From assembly GCF_000427905.1 (NCBI RefSeq), contig NZ_ATYX01000013.1:1-37549 (forward strand): a stretch of 37,549 nucleotides of DNA, written 5' to 3'. Of the stretch, positions 25,582-32,829 are shown piece after piece (position 1 is the stretch's first letter; the number at the start of each line of letters is the position of its first letter). A model generated the notes under the pieces. It was not told the DNA's origin and made no database searches. It worked only from the letters and a program-made list of their open reading frames with translations. This DNA is from Thermocrispum agreste DSM 44070. Lineage in GTDB: Bacteria; Actinomycetota; Actinomycetes; Mycobacteriales; Pseudonocardiaceae. The translations under genes were made by a program, and so were the position numbers.

Positions 25582-26934
25582 ATGGACGATCTGCGGATCG
25601 CGCTGCAGCGGCTGGCGAGCGCGGGTGCACTGCAGCGGGTCACCACGAGCCTGCACTGGCAGTACGAGCTGGCTGCCGTGCTCTGGAAGCTCCAGCACGG
25701 TCCGACGGTGCTGTTCGAGAACGTGGACGGCTATGACACCCCCGTCGTCGGCAATCTGCTGAACACCCGCGACAAGCTCGCCATCGCCCTGGACATCGGC
25801 CCCGACGAGGTACAACCGCGGGTCGTACACGCGCTGAACAACCCGATCGAGCCGACCGTCGTCGACGAAGCACCGTGGCTCGACGTGCAGCACCCCGGCG
25901 ACGTCGACCTGACCGACATCCTGCCGATTCCCGTGATCAGCGAGCGGGACGCCGGCCGCTACATCTCCGCAGGCGTGCTGATCTGCAAGGATCCGGAGAC
26001 CGGCAGGCGCAACATGGCGATCTGCCGCATGCAGGTGAAGGGGCCAGGGCAGATCGGCGTCTACTTGGCGCCGACCCACTCGCGCGGTTTCCTTCAGATG
26101 CACCGGGCTCGCGGCACGAAGATGGACGTCGCCGTGGCCATCGGTCTGCACCCCGGACTACTGGTCGCTTCGCAGCTGCTGACCCCGCTCGACGAAACCC
26201 ACGTGGCAGGCGGGATCTTCCAACAGCCCGTCCCCCTCGCCCGCGCGCGCACGGTCGACGTCGAAGTACCCACCGGCGCGGAGATCGTGCTCGAAGGCGT
26301 GATCGATCCCGCGGAGGAGGAGACCGAGGGTCCGTTCGGCGAGTTCCCCGGCACGTACGCTCCGCAGCGCAAGAATCCGGTGATCCGGTTGACCGCCGTG
26401 TCCACCCGCGAGCGGCCGATCTTCCAGATGATCGTCGGCGGCCGGCACCCGGAGCACCTGGTCACCGGAGCGATCGCCCGCGAAGCAGGCCTGTTCAACG
26501 CCATCCGCTCGGTGGTTCCCGGCGTGCGTCGCGTACTGCTCACCGAGGGCGGGACGTGCCGCTTCCATGCCGTGGTGTCGATCGCGAAGCGGTTCCCCGG
26601 CGAGGGTCGTCTGACCATCGTCACGGCGTTCGCCAATCAGGACCTGATCAAGCACGTGGTGGTCGTGGACGACGACATCGACCTGGACAACCCGACCGAC
26701 GTCGAGTGGGCCGTCGCCACCCGGACCCGCGGCCACGAGGACCTGGTCGTGCTGCCCGGGATGAAGTCGAACCCGGTCGATCCGATGTCGGTCGATCGCA
26801 CCATCACCAAGGTCGGGATCGACGCGACACTGCCGGTCGACGCGCCGGCCGAGGCCAGGCAGCGAGTCGGCGTGCCCGCGCACGTCATGGAGGACATCAC
26901 TCACCGTTGGGGTGACATCACTGGCAATAACTAA
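25582..26934 (+). CDS. UbiD family (de)carboxylase, prFMN-dependent
   Basis: This 450-residue UbiD-family protein would decarboxylate an aromatic, heteroaromatic or alpha,beta-unsaturated acid using prenylated FMN. Landmarks are the N-terminal FENVDGYDTPVVGNLL, the central ISAGVLICKDPETGRRNMAI and RMQVKG prFMN-site region, and EGPFGEFPGTY, which supplies catalytic glutamates of the E-R-E triad. The C-terminal part (IVVVD... DLDNPTDVEWAVATR) is typical. RBS AGGAGAG precedes the ATG. No UbiX prenyltransferase is encoded in the window, so the cofactor must come from elsewhere in the genome. Known relatives act on pyrrole-2-carboxylate and furan carboxylates, which fits a heteroaromatic-acid route. 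Confidence 0.92.
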   Translation: MDDLRIALQRLASAGALQRVTTSLHWQYELAAVLWKLQHGPTVLFENVDGYDTPVVGNLLNTRDKLAIALDIGPDEVQPRVVHALNNPIEPTVVDEAPWLDVQHPGDVDLTDILPIPVISERDAGRYISAGVLICKDPETGRRNMAICRMQVKGPGQIGVYLAPTHSRGFLQMHRARGTKMDVAVAIGLHPGLLVASQLLTPLDETHVAGGIFQQPVPLARARTVDVEVPTGAEIVLEGVIDPAEEETEGPFGEFPGTYAPQRKNPVIRLTAVSTRERPIFQMIVGGRHPEHLVTGAIAREAGLFNAIRSVVPGVRRVLLTEGGTCRFHAVVSIAKRFPGEGRLTIVTAFANQDLIKHVVVVDDDIDLDNPTDVEWAVATRTRGHEDLVVLPGMKSNPVDPMSVDRTITKVGIDATLPVDAPAEARQRVGVPAHVMEDITHRWGDITGNN

Positions 26935-26974
26935 CCCGAGTACCGTACGCAGAGAATGAGCCGGGAGGTGTCCG

Positions 26975-27526
26975 ATGGACGAGGCAAGACTCGCGTACGA
27001 ACGCTGGGTGGACATCCGCGAAGAGCAACGCGCCAGTGACTTCCAGGCCTACGCGTACAACATCGCCGAGGCCCGCTACGTGATGCGTCGAGTCACCCGA
27101 ATCGCCAACGAGCGCGCGAAGAAGCACGACCTGGACGCCCTGCTGCATCAGGCACTGTTGCAGATCTACGGCGTCGGCGAGAACGAACAACTCACGGTCA
27201 GCAAGCTCGCCGAGCGCCTGGACGTCCCGGCCGCGTTCGCCTCGCGCCTGGTCGGCCAACTGGAGCAGAAAGGTCTCGTTCGACGGGAGTCGTCGACCAA
27301 GGACCGGCGCGTCACACACGTCTTCGCGACCGACGAGGGAGTCGAGCTGCTGCGGCAGATCGACGACGAGGTGCACCACGAGGTGGCCTACTTCCAGCGG
27401 CAGATCAGCGAGCGGCAACGGCTGGCGGCCTTGTCGATTTTCGCCTTCTACGTCGGCGTGGCGAAGGAATCACCGATCGGCAACGCCATTCGCTCGGAGG
27501 CGGAGCGCATCAACTCCACCCGCTGA
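26975..27526 (+). CDS. MarR family transcriptional regulator
   Basis: The product is 183 residues. A long N-terminal helix (to about 60) precedes a winged helix-turn-helix: LTVSKLAERLDVPAAFASRLVGQLEQKGLV is the recognition unit and RRESSTKDRRVTHVFAT the wing with the usual D-x-R. The C-terminal helix forms the dimer interface. It is the last gene of the ThDP/UbiD operon, 40 bases after the UbiD gene, with GGGAGG as RBS. It is the best candidate for binding the TTACTTAAGTAA-type sites upstream of four transcription units in this island, probably released by the substrate or a pathway intermediate. Confidence 0.93.
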   Translation: MDEARLAYERWVDIREEQRASDFQAYAYNIAEARYVMRRVTRIANERAKKHDLDALLHQALLQIYGVGENEQLTVSKLAERLDVPAAFASRLVGQLEQKGLVRRESSTKDRRVTHVFATDEGVELLRQIDDEVHHEVAYFQRQISERQRLAALSIFAFYVGVAKESPIGNAIRSEAERINSTR

Positions 27527-27566
27527 GGGGAATCGAACTCCTTGACCGCAGGGCAACACGTGCGAC

Positions 27567-27593
27567 TTGCATACATTACTTAAGTAATATACA
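27567..27593 (+). promoter_or_regulatory. Candidate promoter of the lipoprotein SBP gene
   Basis: TTGCAT (27567-27572) and TATACA (27588-27593) are separated by 15 bp. The perfect MarR palindrome fills the spacer exactly. A bound regulator would exclude RNA polymerase. Confidence 0.5.
27575..27588. promoter_or_regulatory. Putative MarR box 4, perfect palindrome
   Basis: ATTACTTAAGTAAT is a perfect 14-bp palindrome, extendable to 20 bp with one mismatched pair. It is the best-conserved member of the set and lies just behind the MarR gene. It serves here as the reference sequence. Confidence 0.7.
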
Positions 27594-27601
27594 TTTTCAA
27601 T

Positions 27602-27613
27602 TCACTCAAGTAA
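27602..27613 (+). promoter_or_regulatory. Second MarR-like box ahead of the SBP gene
   Basis: TCACTCAAGTAA matches TTACTTAAGTAA at 10 of 12 positions. It is centred 26 bp from the perfect palindrome, roughly 2.5 helical turns. Confidence 0.5.
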
Positions 27614-27661
27614 GACACCGCCCGCCGGCGATGCTGCCCTTTCGGTAGAGGAGCGCCCGTG

Positions 27662-28645
27662 ATGAGCACAGTCAGGCGACGGAGGATCCGCACTTCGATC
27701 TCCCTACTGGCCGTCGGAGCGCTGATCTCGGCGTGCTTCGGCGGTTCGGACACCCCGCCGTCCGACGGCGGCCCGGTACGGGTCGCGATGACCAAGTCGA
27801 TCCCGGCGCTGGGGGTGTGGGTCGCCCAGGAGCAGGGCTACTTCGACAAGCACAAGGTGACGGTGGAGACGAAGGAGATCTCCACCACCGTGGCCGCGCA
27901 GGTGCCGTCACTGCTGGGCAAGCAGTACGACATCGCGCAGATGACTCCCTCGGACATGATCACCGCGGCCGACGGTGGGATCGACGTCGTCGCCGTGTCC
28001 GCGGGCTACGTCAACCAGCGGGGCGACGACGGCGTGCTGGTGGTGGCGCGGGAGGGCTCCGGGATCACGTCGGCCAAGGACCTGGTCGGCAAGCGGATCG
28101 CCGCACCGAGCATCAACGGCAACGTCAACACCGCCACGATGTACTGGCTGGCATCCGAAGGCGTGGACGTCGACTCCGTGAAGGTCGTCGCCGCCGGGGT
28201 ACCGAACATGCCGGACCTGCTGGAAACCGGCCAGGTGGACGCCGTCGAGGGCGTGATCCCGTACGGCGGGCTGATGGCGTCGCAAGGGGTGAAGATCGCC
28301 GAGCCGGTGACGGCACTCGGAGACCGGGTGCAGATGTCGTTCTGGGGCTCACACCGCGAATGGGCGGAGAACAACCGGGAGGTCATCGGCCGGTTCAAGG
28401 CCGCACTGGACGATGCGTCGGCCTGGATGAAGGAGCATCCCCAGGACGCGGTCACGCTGCTGATGGCCAAGACCGGGGTGGACAAGAAGTTCGAGAAATT
28501 CGTCAAGGTGCCGGAGTTCACCACGAAGCTCACACCGGAAGACCTCGAGGTCTGGAAGAAGGCGATGACCGAGGTGCGGGGTTTCTCCACCAAGAAGCAG
28601 ATGAAGGACCTCGTGCTGGGCGGCGGGGACAACAGCGCGGAATAG
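27662..28645 (+). CDS. ABC transporter substrate-binding lipoprotein (NitT/TauT family)
   Basis: This 327-residue lipoprotein has a basic N-terminus (RRRRIR), a hydrophobic stretch and the lipobox LISAC with Cys25 as the lipid anchor. The mature part has the SBP fold of nitrate/sulfonate/taurine importers: VRVAMTKSIPALGVWVAQEQ, then GYFDKHKVTVE, YDIAQMTPSDMITA, and KDLVGKRIAAPSINGN at the start of domain 2. The start could be the ATG used here or a GTG one codon earlier. It is transcribed alone from a MarR-box promoter 12 kb from the ABC operon and is the most likely extracytoplasmic partner of that importer. Confidence 0.9.
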   Translation: MSTVRRRRIRTSISLLAVGALISACFGGSDTPPSDGGPVRVAMTKSIPALGVWVAQEQGYFDKHKVTVETKEISTTVAAQVPSLLGKQYDIAQMTPSDMITAADGGIDVVAVSAGYVNQRGDDGVLVVAREGSGITSAKDLVGKRIAAPSINGNVNTATMYWLASEGVDVDSVKVVAAGVPNMPDLLETGQVDAVEGVIPYGGLMASQGVKIAEPVTALGDRVQMSFWGSHREWAENNREVIGRFKAALDDASAWMKEHPQDAVTLLMAKTGVDKKFEKFVKVPEFTTKLTPEDLEVWKKAMTEVRGFSTKKQMKDLVLGGGDNSAE

Positions 28646-28800
28646 GTGCGCTGGCTGGGGTGGCGTCCGGCGGCGGGACGTTTCCGCGGCGTTGGCAAAC
28701 CGGCGCGCGGGAACTCCAACCCTGGGCACGGCAGCAGCGGGCGGCCGACCCAAATCGGCGGCCTCGCCCCGGGGTGCGTGCATCTCGCTCACTCCCCGCC

Positions 28801-28889
28801 CCGGCAGCGCCGGCCGCTGACAACCCGTCCCCGGCAGCACCGGCCGCTCACAACCCGCCCCGGCAGCACCGGTCCGCTCGATCACCGAG
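28801..28889. repeat. Three 29-30-bp tandem repeats in the SBP-DUF2797 gap
   Basis: Units at 28801-28830, 28831-28859 and 28860-28889 share CCGGCAGCACCGGCCGCTCACAACCCG with increasing divergence. The gene-free gap (28646-29120) otherwise holds a weak 5-bp hairpin after the SBP stop (28664-28680) and nothing else I can support. Confidence 0.75.
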
Positions 28890-29120
28890 CCCGCAACCGG
28901 CGGCGGGCCGCGGCATGTCGACCGACCCGTCTCACCCCGAACTAACCCGATGGGGTGGCTTTCCCACGCTCGCCCAGCGCCCGCGATTCCACCCCCGACC
29001 TGTGGCGATCACCCCTACCTGCGACGCTGCTCGAAGTGATCGACGTCCGCACGTGGCGACCTGGTGTCAGGACTGTCGGGCCGACCGGGTATCTGTGGAG
29101 GTACCAGGGAGGTCGTGACG

Positions 29121-30056
29121 GTGCGGTTGCAGTGCTTGGAGAGCGGGATTGCCCCCGCGGGCTCGGACGGTTCGACAGCAGATGCAGTGGATGCCGCGCG
29201 GCGATGCGTTGGCATTGGCTGGCGCCTGGGCAAACCACGGTTGATCGTCACCGGTGGTGAAGACCTTCCGCTCGACCTCGGCACTCCGTTCGCCGTCCAG
29301 CTGGGCGACGAGCGCCGATGCATCGGCACGTGGCATCGCGACGGACGGCGGCCGTGCCCGTTCGGTCACCGGATCGATCCGGAAGCCACCAGTCCACAGT
29401 GCCGGCCGTGCGCAGCGGCGGACCCGGGCAAAGCCGTCGCCCGGGACACCGTGCTGGACAACCGCCGCTACCACCTGTATCTCGCCTGGTTCGGGCCCGG
29501 CTTGGTGAAGGTCGGGATCTGCGCGGTGCACCGCGGGCTGAGCAGGCTGCACGAACAGGGCGCGCTGGCCTCGACGTGGCTCGCCAGTGGCGAGCACGGC
29601 CCGATCCGGCGGATGGAGCGGGCGATCGCCGAGGCGGGGATCGCGGTCGAGCGGTACCGCCACGACAAGAAGGTCAGCGCGTGGTGGGCGTATTCCACGC
29701 CCGAGCGGCGGCACAACGAGCTGAGCGCCGCCCACCAGCGGGCGCAGGCCATCCCGGACTGGCCGGAGGGGGTGGACCTGGCGCCGTGCCTGGTGGTCGA
29801 CCACACCCACCTGTACGGACTGGCCGACCTCCCGCTCGGCCTCGACCGGGCAGAGGCGCTGCAGCCAGGGGCGGTCGCGGCGGGCAGGCTGTGCTCGGTG
29901 GTCGGCAGCAACCTCGTGCTGGACAACGCGAACGGGCCGGTGGTCATCGACGCGCGGCTGCTCGCCGGGTGGCCGATCGAGCCGGTCGACGCAGGCACCG
30001 AGTCCGGTGTGGAACGGGCCAGCTTGCGCGCCTCCGCCCAGCAGGCGCTGTTCTGA
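29121..30056 (+). CDS. DUF2797 domain protein (GIY-YIG-like core, putative zinc site)
   Basis: The product is 311 residues. After a beta-rich N-terminal part, a cluster C-PFGH...C-RPC (RRPCPFGH and then QCRPCA) could bind zinc. The following YHLYLAWFGPGLVKVGI, with a downstream Arg and EQGA, resembles the GIY-YIG-like core assigned to DUF2797. No nuclease activity is established for the family. I chose the GTG at 29121 because AGGGAGG lies eight bases upstream; two earlier in-frame starts lack spacing. It is monocistronic, and its stop codon is formed by the first unit of a 28-bp repeat array. No link with either catabolic cluster is visible. Confidence 0.7.
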   Translation: MRLQCLESGIAPAGSDGSTADAVDAARRCVGIGWRLGKPRLIVTGGEDLPLDLGTPFAVQLGDERRCIGTWHRDGRRPCPFGHRIDPEATSPQCRPCAAADPGKAVARDTVLDNRRYHLYLAWFGPGLVKVGICAVHRGLSRLHEQGALASTWLASGEHGPIRRMERAIAEAGIAVERYRHDKKVSAWWAYSTPERRHNELSAAHQRAQAIPDWPEGVDLAPCLVVDHTHLYGLADLPLGLDRAEALQPGAVAAGRLCSVVGSNLVLDNANGPVVIDARLLAGWPIEPVDAGTESGVERASLRASAQQALF

Positions 30057-30186
30057 ACGGCCCGCGGCCAGCGCCCTGGTCTGAACGGCCCGCGGCTAGC
30101 GCCCAGTTCTGTGCGGCCCGCGGCCAGCGCCCTGGTCTGAACGGCCCGCGGCCAGCGCCCAGTTCTGAGCGACCCGCGGCTAGCGC
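30053..30186. repeat. 28-bp tandem repeat array bridging two convergent stop codons
   Basis: Four full 28-bp units (30053-30080, 30081-30108, 30109-30136, 30137-30164) and a partial fifth (30165-30186) have the form CTGAACGGCCCGCGGCCAGC followed by GCCCTGGT or GCCCAGTT. The two endings alternate, so the array looks like a duplicated 56-bp dimer. The first unit supplies the TGA of the DUF2797 gene. The CTAG variant in the last unit supplies the TAG of the convergent hydrolase gene. Confidence 0.95.
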
Positions 30187-31484
30187 GAGGTCACCGAACC
30201 CAGCGCGTTGGACAGCCGCGCGAGCAGCGTGGCGAGCTCCGGCGAGGGATTCCGCGTCGTGCCCAGGCCAGGCACGCCTGCCACCAGTTGCGGGTAGGTG
30301 TCGACGACCGGTTTCACCGCGCGCAGCAGCGCTTCGTTGGCCAACCGCGCGGCCACGTCCGGCTTCCCTCGGTGCGGTGCGGGCTGCTTGGGCAGCGTGC
30401 CCGCCGGTGAGCCGGTCACACCCGAGCCCCGGCCGACGTGCCGGTCGGCGAAGTCCAGCATGCGCCGGAACGACTGCGGCGCGGTCAGCTCGAGCGTGGC
30501 GTTGTGTCCGGTGTCGGACACCAGGAACGCTTCCACCTCGGTCCCCGGCGCATACCACTGCCGTTCGTACTCACGCAGTGCGGCGCTGCTGACACAGTCG
30601 GCGCTGAGCACACCGCAGAAGAACTGATCGTGGTCACCGGTCACGTTCAGCACCGGGACGTTCAGCCTCGGGTCACGATTGGGGACGCTGTAGTTGAGCA
30701 GCGTGGCCGCGTTGATCACCGAGTCGGTGTCCTTCATGTCCTTCTCGTCGATCTTCTTCACCGACGGATGCACGTTCGGCGCGTGGTAGAAGATGTCCCG
30801 CGTGCCGGGCTGGCTGGTCACGTAGAGCGGATCCAGACCGAGTCCGGCGAACTTCTCGTCCCCGGACGCCAGATACGCATGCCCGATGATCTCGGCGGCG
30901 GCATTGCCGTAGTTGAGCACGTGACTGAAGCCCGTGGTGATCAAGGCGTCGAAGCCGCCGTACTCGCGGGCAGTGGTGTCGACCAGGATCGACCCGTAGC
31001 TGTGCCCGACACCGATCACCCGGGAAAAGCGCGGGCCGAGCTCGCCTGCACGCAGCGCCCGCACCACCGAATCCAGCGACGCGAGGTCGTTCTGCATCGT
31101 GTCGAAGACGCTCAGCGGCCGCAGCGAGGCACCCGTACCGAGCCGGTCGATGGCCAGGGTCGCGTAGCCCGCCCGGTTCGCGGCCTGCTGGTAACTGTCG
31201 GCTCCTGGCCGATACGGCGTCTGCCAGTAGTTGCGGTTGTACGTCCATCCCGGCACGAGCAGCTGGACGGTGGTGGCTCGCGGGGGCACGCACAAGGTTC
31301 CGGACAGCGGGCCCGTCTGCGTCCCGGCACGCACCGGAACGGCCACGTTGCGACAAGTGGTGGCCGGGGACTCGGCGGAGTCAGCGAGCGCATCGGCTCC
31401 GAAGAAGACGCTGGCGGCGGCCAGTACCCCGGAAACCAGGAAGGCACGGGTGCGACGGCCGGGGACAAGGCGGAAAGAACACAT
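30180..31484 (-). CDS. Secreted alpha/beta hydrolase (lipase/esterase-like)
   Basis: The product is 434 residues with a signal peptide (basic start, hydrophobic core, ALA before residue 35). The alpha/beta-hydrolase core has the nucleophile elbow GVGHSYGS (Ser162), an acid in VTGDHDQFFC, and a late His in DTGHNATLE. Cys pairs suggest extracellular disulfides. The C-terminal ~90 residues after the core are Pro/Ala-rich and of unknown role. GAGGAA precedes the ATG. The gene stands downstream of the double-TetR gene with its own promoter, which resembles that of the thiolase operon. It probably releases a lipid or ester-linked acid outside the cell for the beta-oxidation enzymes encoded upstream. 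The substrate is not known. Confidence 0.88.
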   Translation of the reverse strand: MCSFRLVPGRRTRAFLVSGVLAAASVFFGADALADSAESPATTCRNVAVPVRAGTQTGPLSGTLCVPPRATTVQLLVPGWTYNRNYWQTPYRPGADSYQQAANRAGYATLAIDRLGTGASLRPLSVFDTMQNDLASLDSVVRALRAGELGPRFSRVIGVGHSYGSILVDTTAREYGGFDALITTGFSHVLNYGNAAAEIIGHAYLASGDEKFAGLGLDPLYVTSQPGTRDIFYHAPNVHPSVKKIDEKDMKDTDSVINAATLLNYSVPNRDPRLNVPVLNVTGDHDQFFCGVLSADCVSSAALREYERQWYAPGTEVEAFLVSDTGHNATLELTAPQSFRRMLDFADRHVGRGSGVTGSPAGTLPKQPAPHRGKPDVAARLANEALLRAVKPVVDTYPQLVAGVPGLGTTRNPSPELATLLARLSNALGSVTSR

Positions 31485-31553
31485 CGTCGGGTTCCTCGCA
31501 GTCGATCACGAAGCAGGGCGGAGGCGACGGCTCGATCCGTCAACCTAATGAAG

Positions 31554-31591
31554 ATTTACTTAATCTAGTGAGATTTCACTTAGTCCGGCAG
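31554..31591 (-). promoter_or_regulatory. Promoter/operator of the hydrolase gene (31-bp shared element)
   Basis: On the minus strand, CTGCCG (31591-31586) and TAGATT (31567-31562) form a -35/-10 pair with an 18-bp spacer. The 31-bp stretch 31554-31584 matches 37319-37349, ahead of the thiolase operon, at 25 of 31 positions. It contains two direct half-sites of the form TTYACTTA. Confidence 0.65.
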
Positions 31592-31632
31592 GGGTGTCAC
31601 CCGAAAGTGGTGCGTTGGTGAGCTGGTGCGGC

Positions 31633-32796
31633 TCAGCCGGTGACGACGGCCAGGCCGATGGTGGCGACGAGATCGGCCGTGCGGCTCCGGGCACGCAGGT
31701 GCGGTGTCCGCGCGATGTCGTTGATCAGATTGAGCGCGGCCTGCAACCGCACCCGGGAGTGAGCTTTCGGCCGGTCCGGATACAGCCTGGCCAGCGGCTG
31801 AAGCCAGCGGTCCCGGTAGGCGCGCTGGGCCCGCAGCATCTCGTCCCGGCTTTCCTGAGGCAGGCCTGCTGTTTCGGTGACGAGCACGTCCACGATCTCG
31901 CTGTGCGCGAAGCAGAATCCCGCGTACGAACGCGCCAGGCCTTCCAGCCGGGCTCGATCGTCGGCGGCGTCGGTCACCGCGCCATCGGTGGCGGCGAGGA
32001 GCGTCTCGGTCCCGTTGTGCATCACCGCCATCATCAGGTCGAGCTTGGTGGCGAAGTGGTGGTAGATGCTGGGACCGGCGATCCCCACCGCCGCGCCGAC
32101 GTCGTCGACACCGACGGTGTGATACCCGCGCTCGGCGAACAGCTTCCCGGCCGCATCGATCAGTTCCGCACGCCGGTCGTCGGGAGTGCCCATCGGTGGC
32201 GGAGCCAGCGCGGTCAACGGCTCGTCCAGCCGCACGCGGATGACGTCCTCGACGATCGCGGTCAGCAGCTCGCGGTACTCGTCCGTCTCGAGCTCGATGC
32301 GTTGGAACGACAGGCTGGTGACCGCGGCCAGGATCGCCCAGGCGATCACTTCCACGTCGTCCTCCGGCAGGTCCGGCCGACGTGAGGCGACGAACTTGCA
32401 CACCGAACGGGAGATCTCCACCAGTTCGGCCCGCAACACTTCGCGCCGCTCGGACGGCAACCTGCGCGACTCCCGCTGCCACAGCACACCGAGCCGACGG
32501 TGCGTCAGGGCGGCGGCGGCGAGGTCGGCCGGACCGCGCAGCTCACGCACCGTCTCCGCGATGGCGTGCAAGGCGGCCCGGACGACCTCGAACAGCAAGT
32601 CGTCCTTGCTGCGGAAGTGCCGGTACAGCGCCGATGGGCCGACGGCCACCGCTTCGGCGACGTCGGCCATCGACACCTGGGCGTAGCCCTTCGTGACGAA
32701 CAGATCAGCCGCCGCGGTGATGATGAGCTGGCGCCGATTACGCGGACGCGTCCCCCGTGGCGGCGGCGCAACCGGGCGCGCCCACTCGGTGCTCAT
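31633..32796 (-). CDS. TetR-family regulator with two TetR units in tandem
   Basis: This 387-residue protein contains two complete TetR-like DNA-binding domains. The first spans about residues 20-70 (AADLFVTKGYAQVSMADVAE, then SALYRHFRSKDDLL). The second spans about 205-255 (LIDAAGKLFAERGYHTVGVD, then SIYHHFATKLDL). Each is followed by a helical ligand/dimer region, so it is twice the usual length. I chose the ATG at 32796; a GTG three codons upstream is possible. It lies 33 bases after the acyl-CoA ligase gene and is probably the last gene of that operon. It is the candidate regulator of the 31-bp element found before the thiolase operon and the hydrolase gene. Confidence 0.9.
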   Translation of the reverse strand: MSTEWARPVAPPPRGTRPRNRRQLIITAAADLFVTKGYAQVSMADVAEAVAVGPSALYRHFRSKDDLLFEVVRAALHAIAETVRELRGPADLAAAALTHRRLGVLWQRESRRLPSERREVLRAELVEISRSVCKFVASRRPDLPEDDVEVIAWAILAAVTSLSFQRIELETDEYRELLTAIVEDVIRVRLDEPLTALAPPPMGTPDDRRAELIDAAGKLFAERGYHTVGVDDVGAAVGIAGPSIYHHFATKLDLMMAVMHNGTETLLAATDGAVTDAADDRARLEGLARSYAGFCFAHSEIVDVLVTETAGLPQESRDEMLRAQRAYRDRWLQPLARLYPDRPKAHSRVRLQAALNLINDIARTPHLRARSRTADLVATIGLAVVTG

Positions 32797-32829
32797 CAAC
32801 CTCACCTCAGCAACGACATCGCAGCGCCA

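Noticed and set aside
15902-28645. Possibility that the catabolic island is a recently acquired mobile element
   Set aside because: No integrase, transposase, tRNA or flanking direct repeats were found, and coding GC looks similar to that of the neighbours.
28646-29118. Open frames across the SBP-DUF2797 gap on both strands
   Set aside because: They are repeat-derived Pro/Arg-rich translations without family features.
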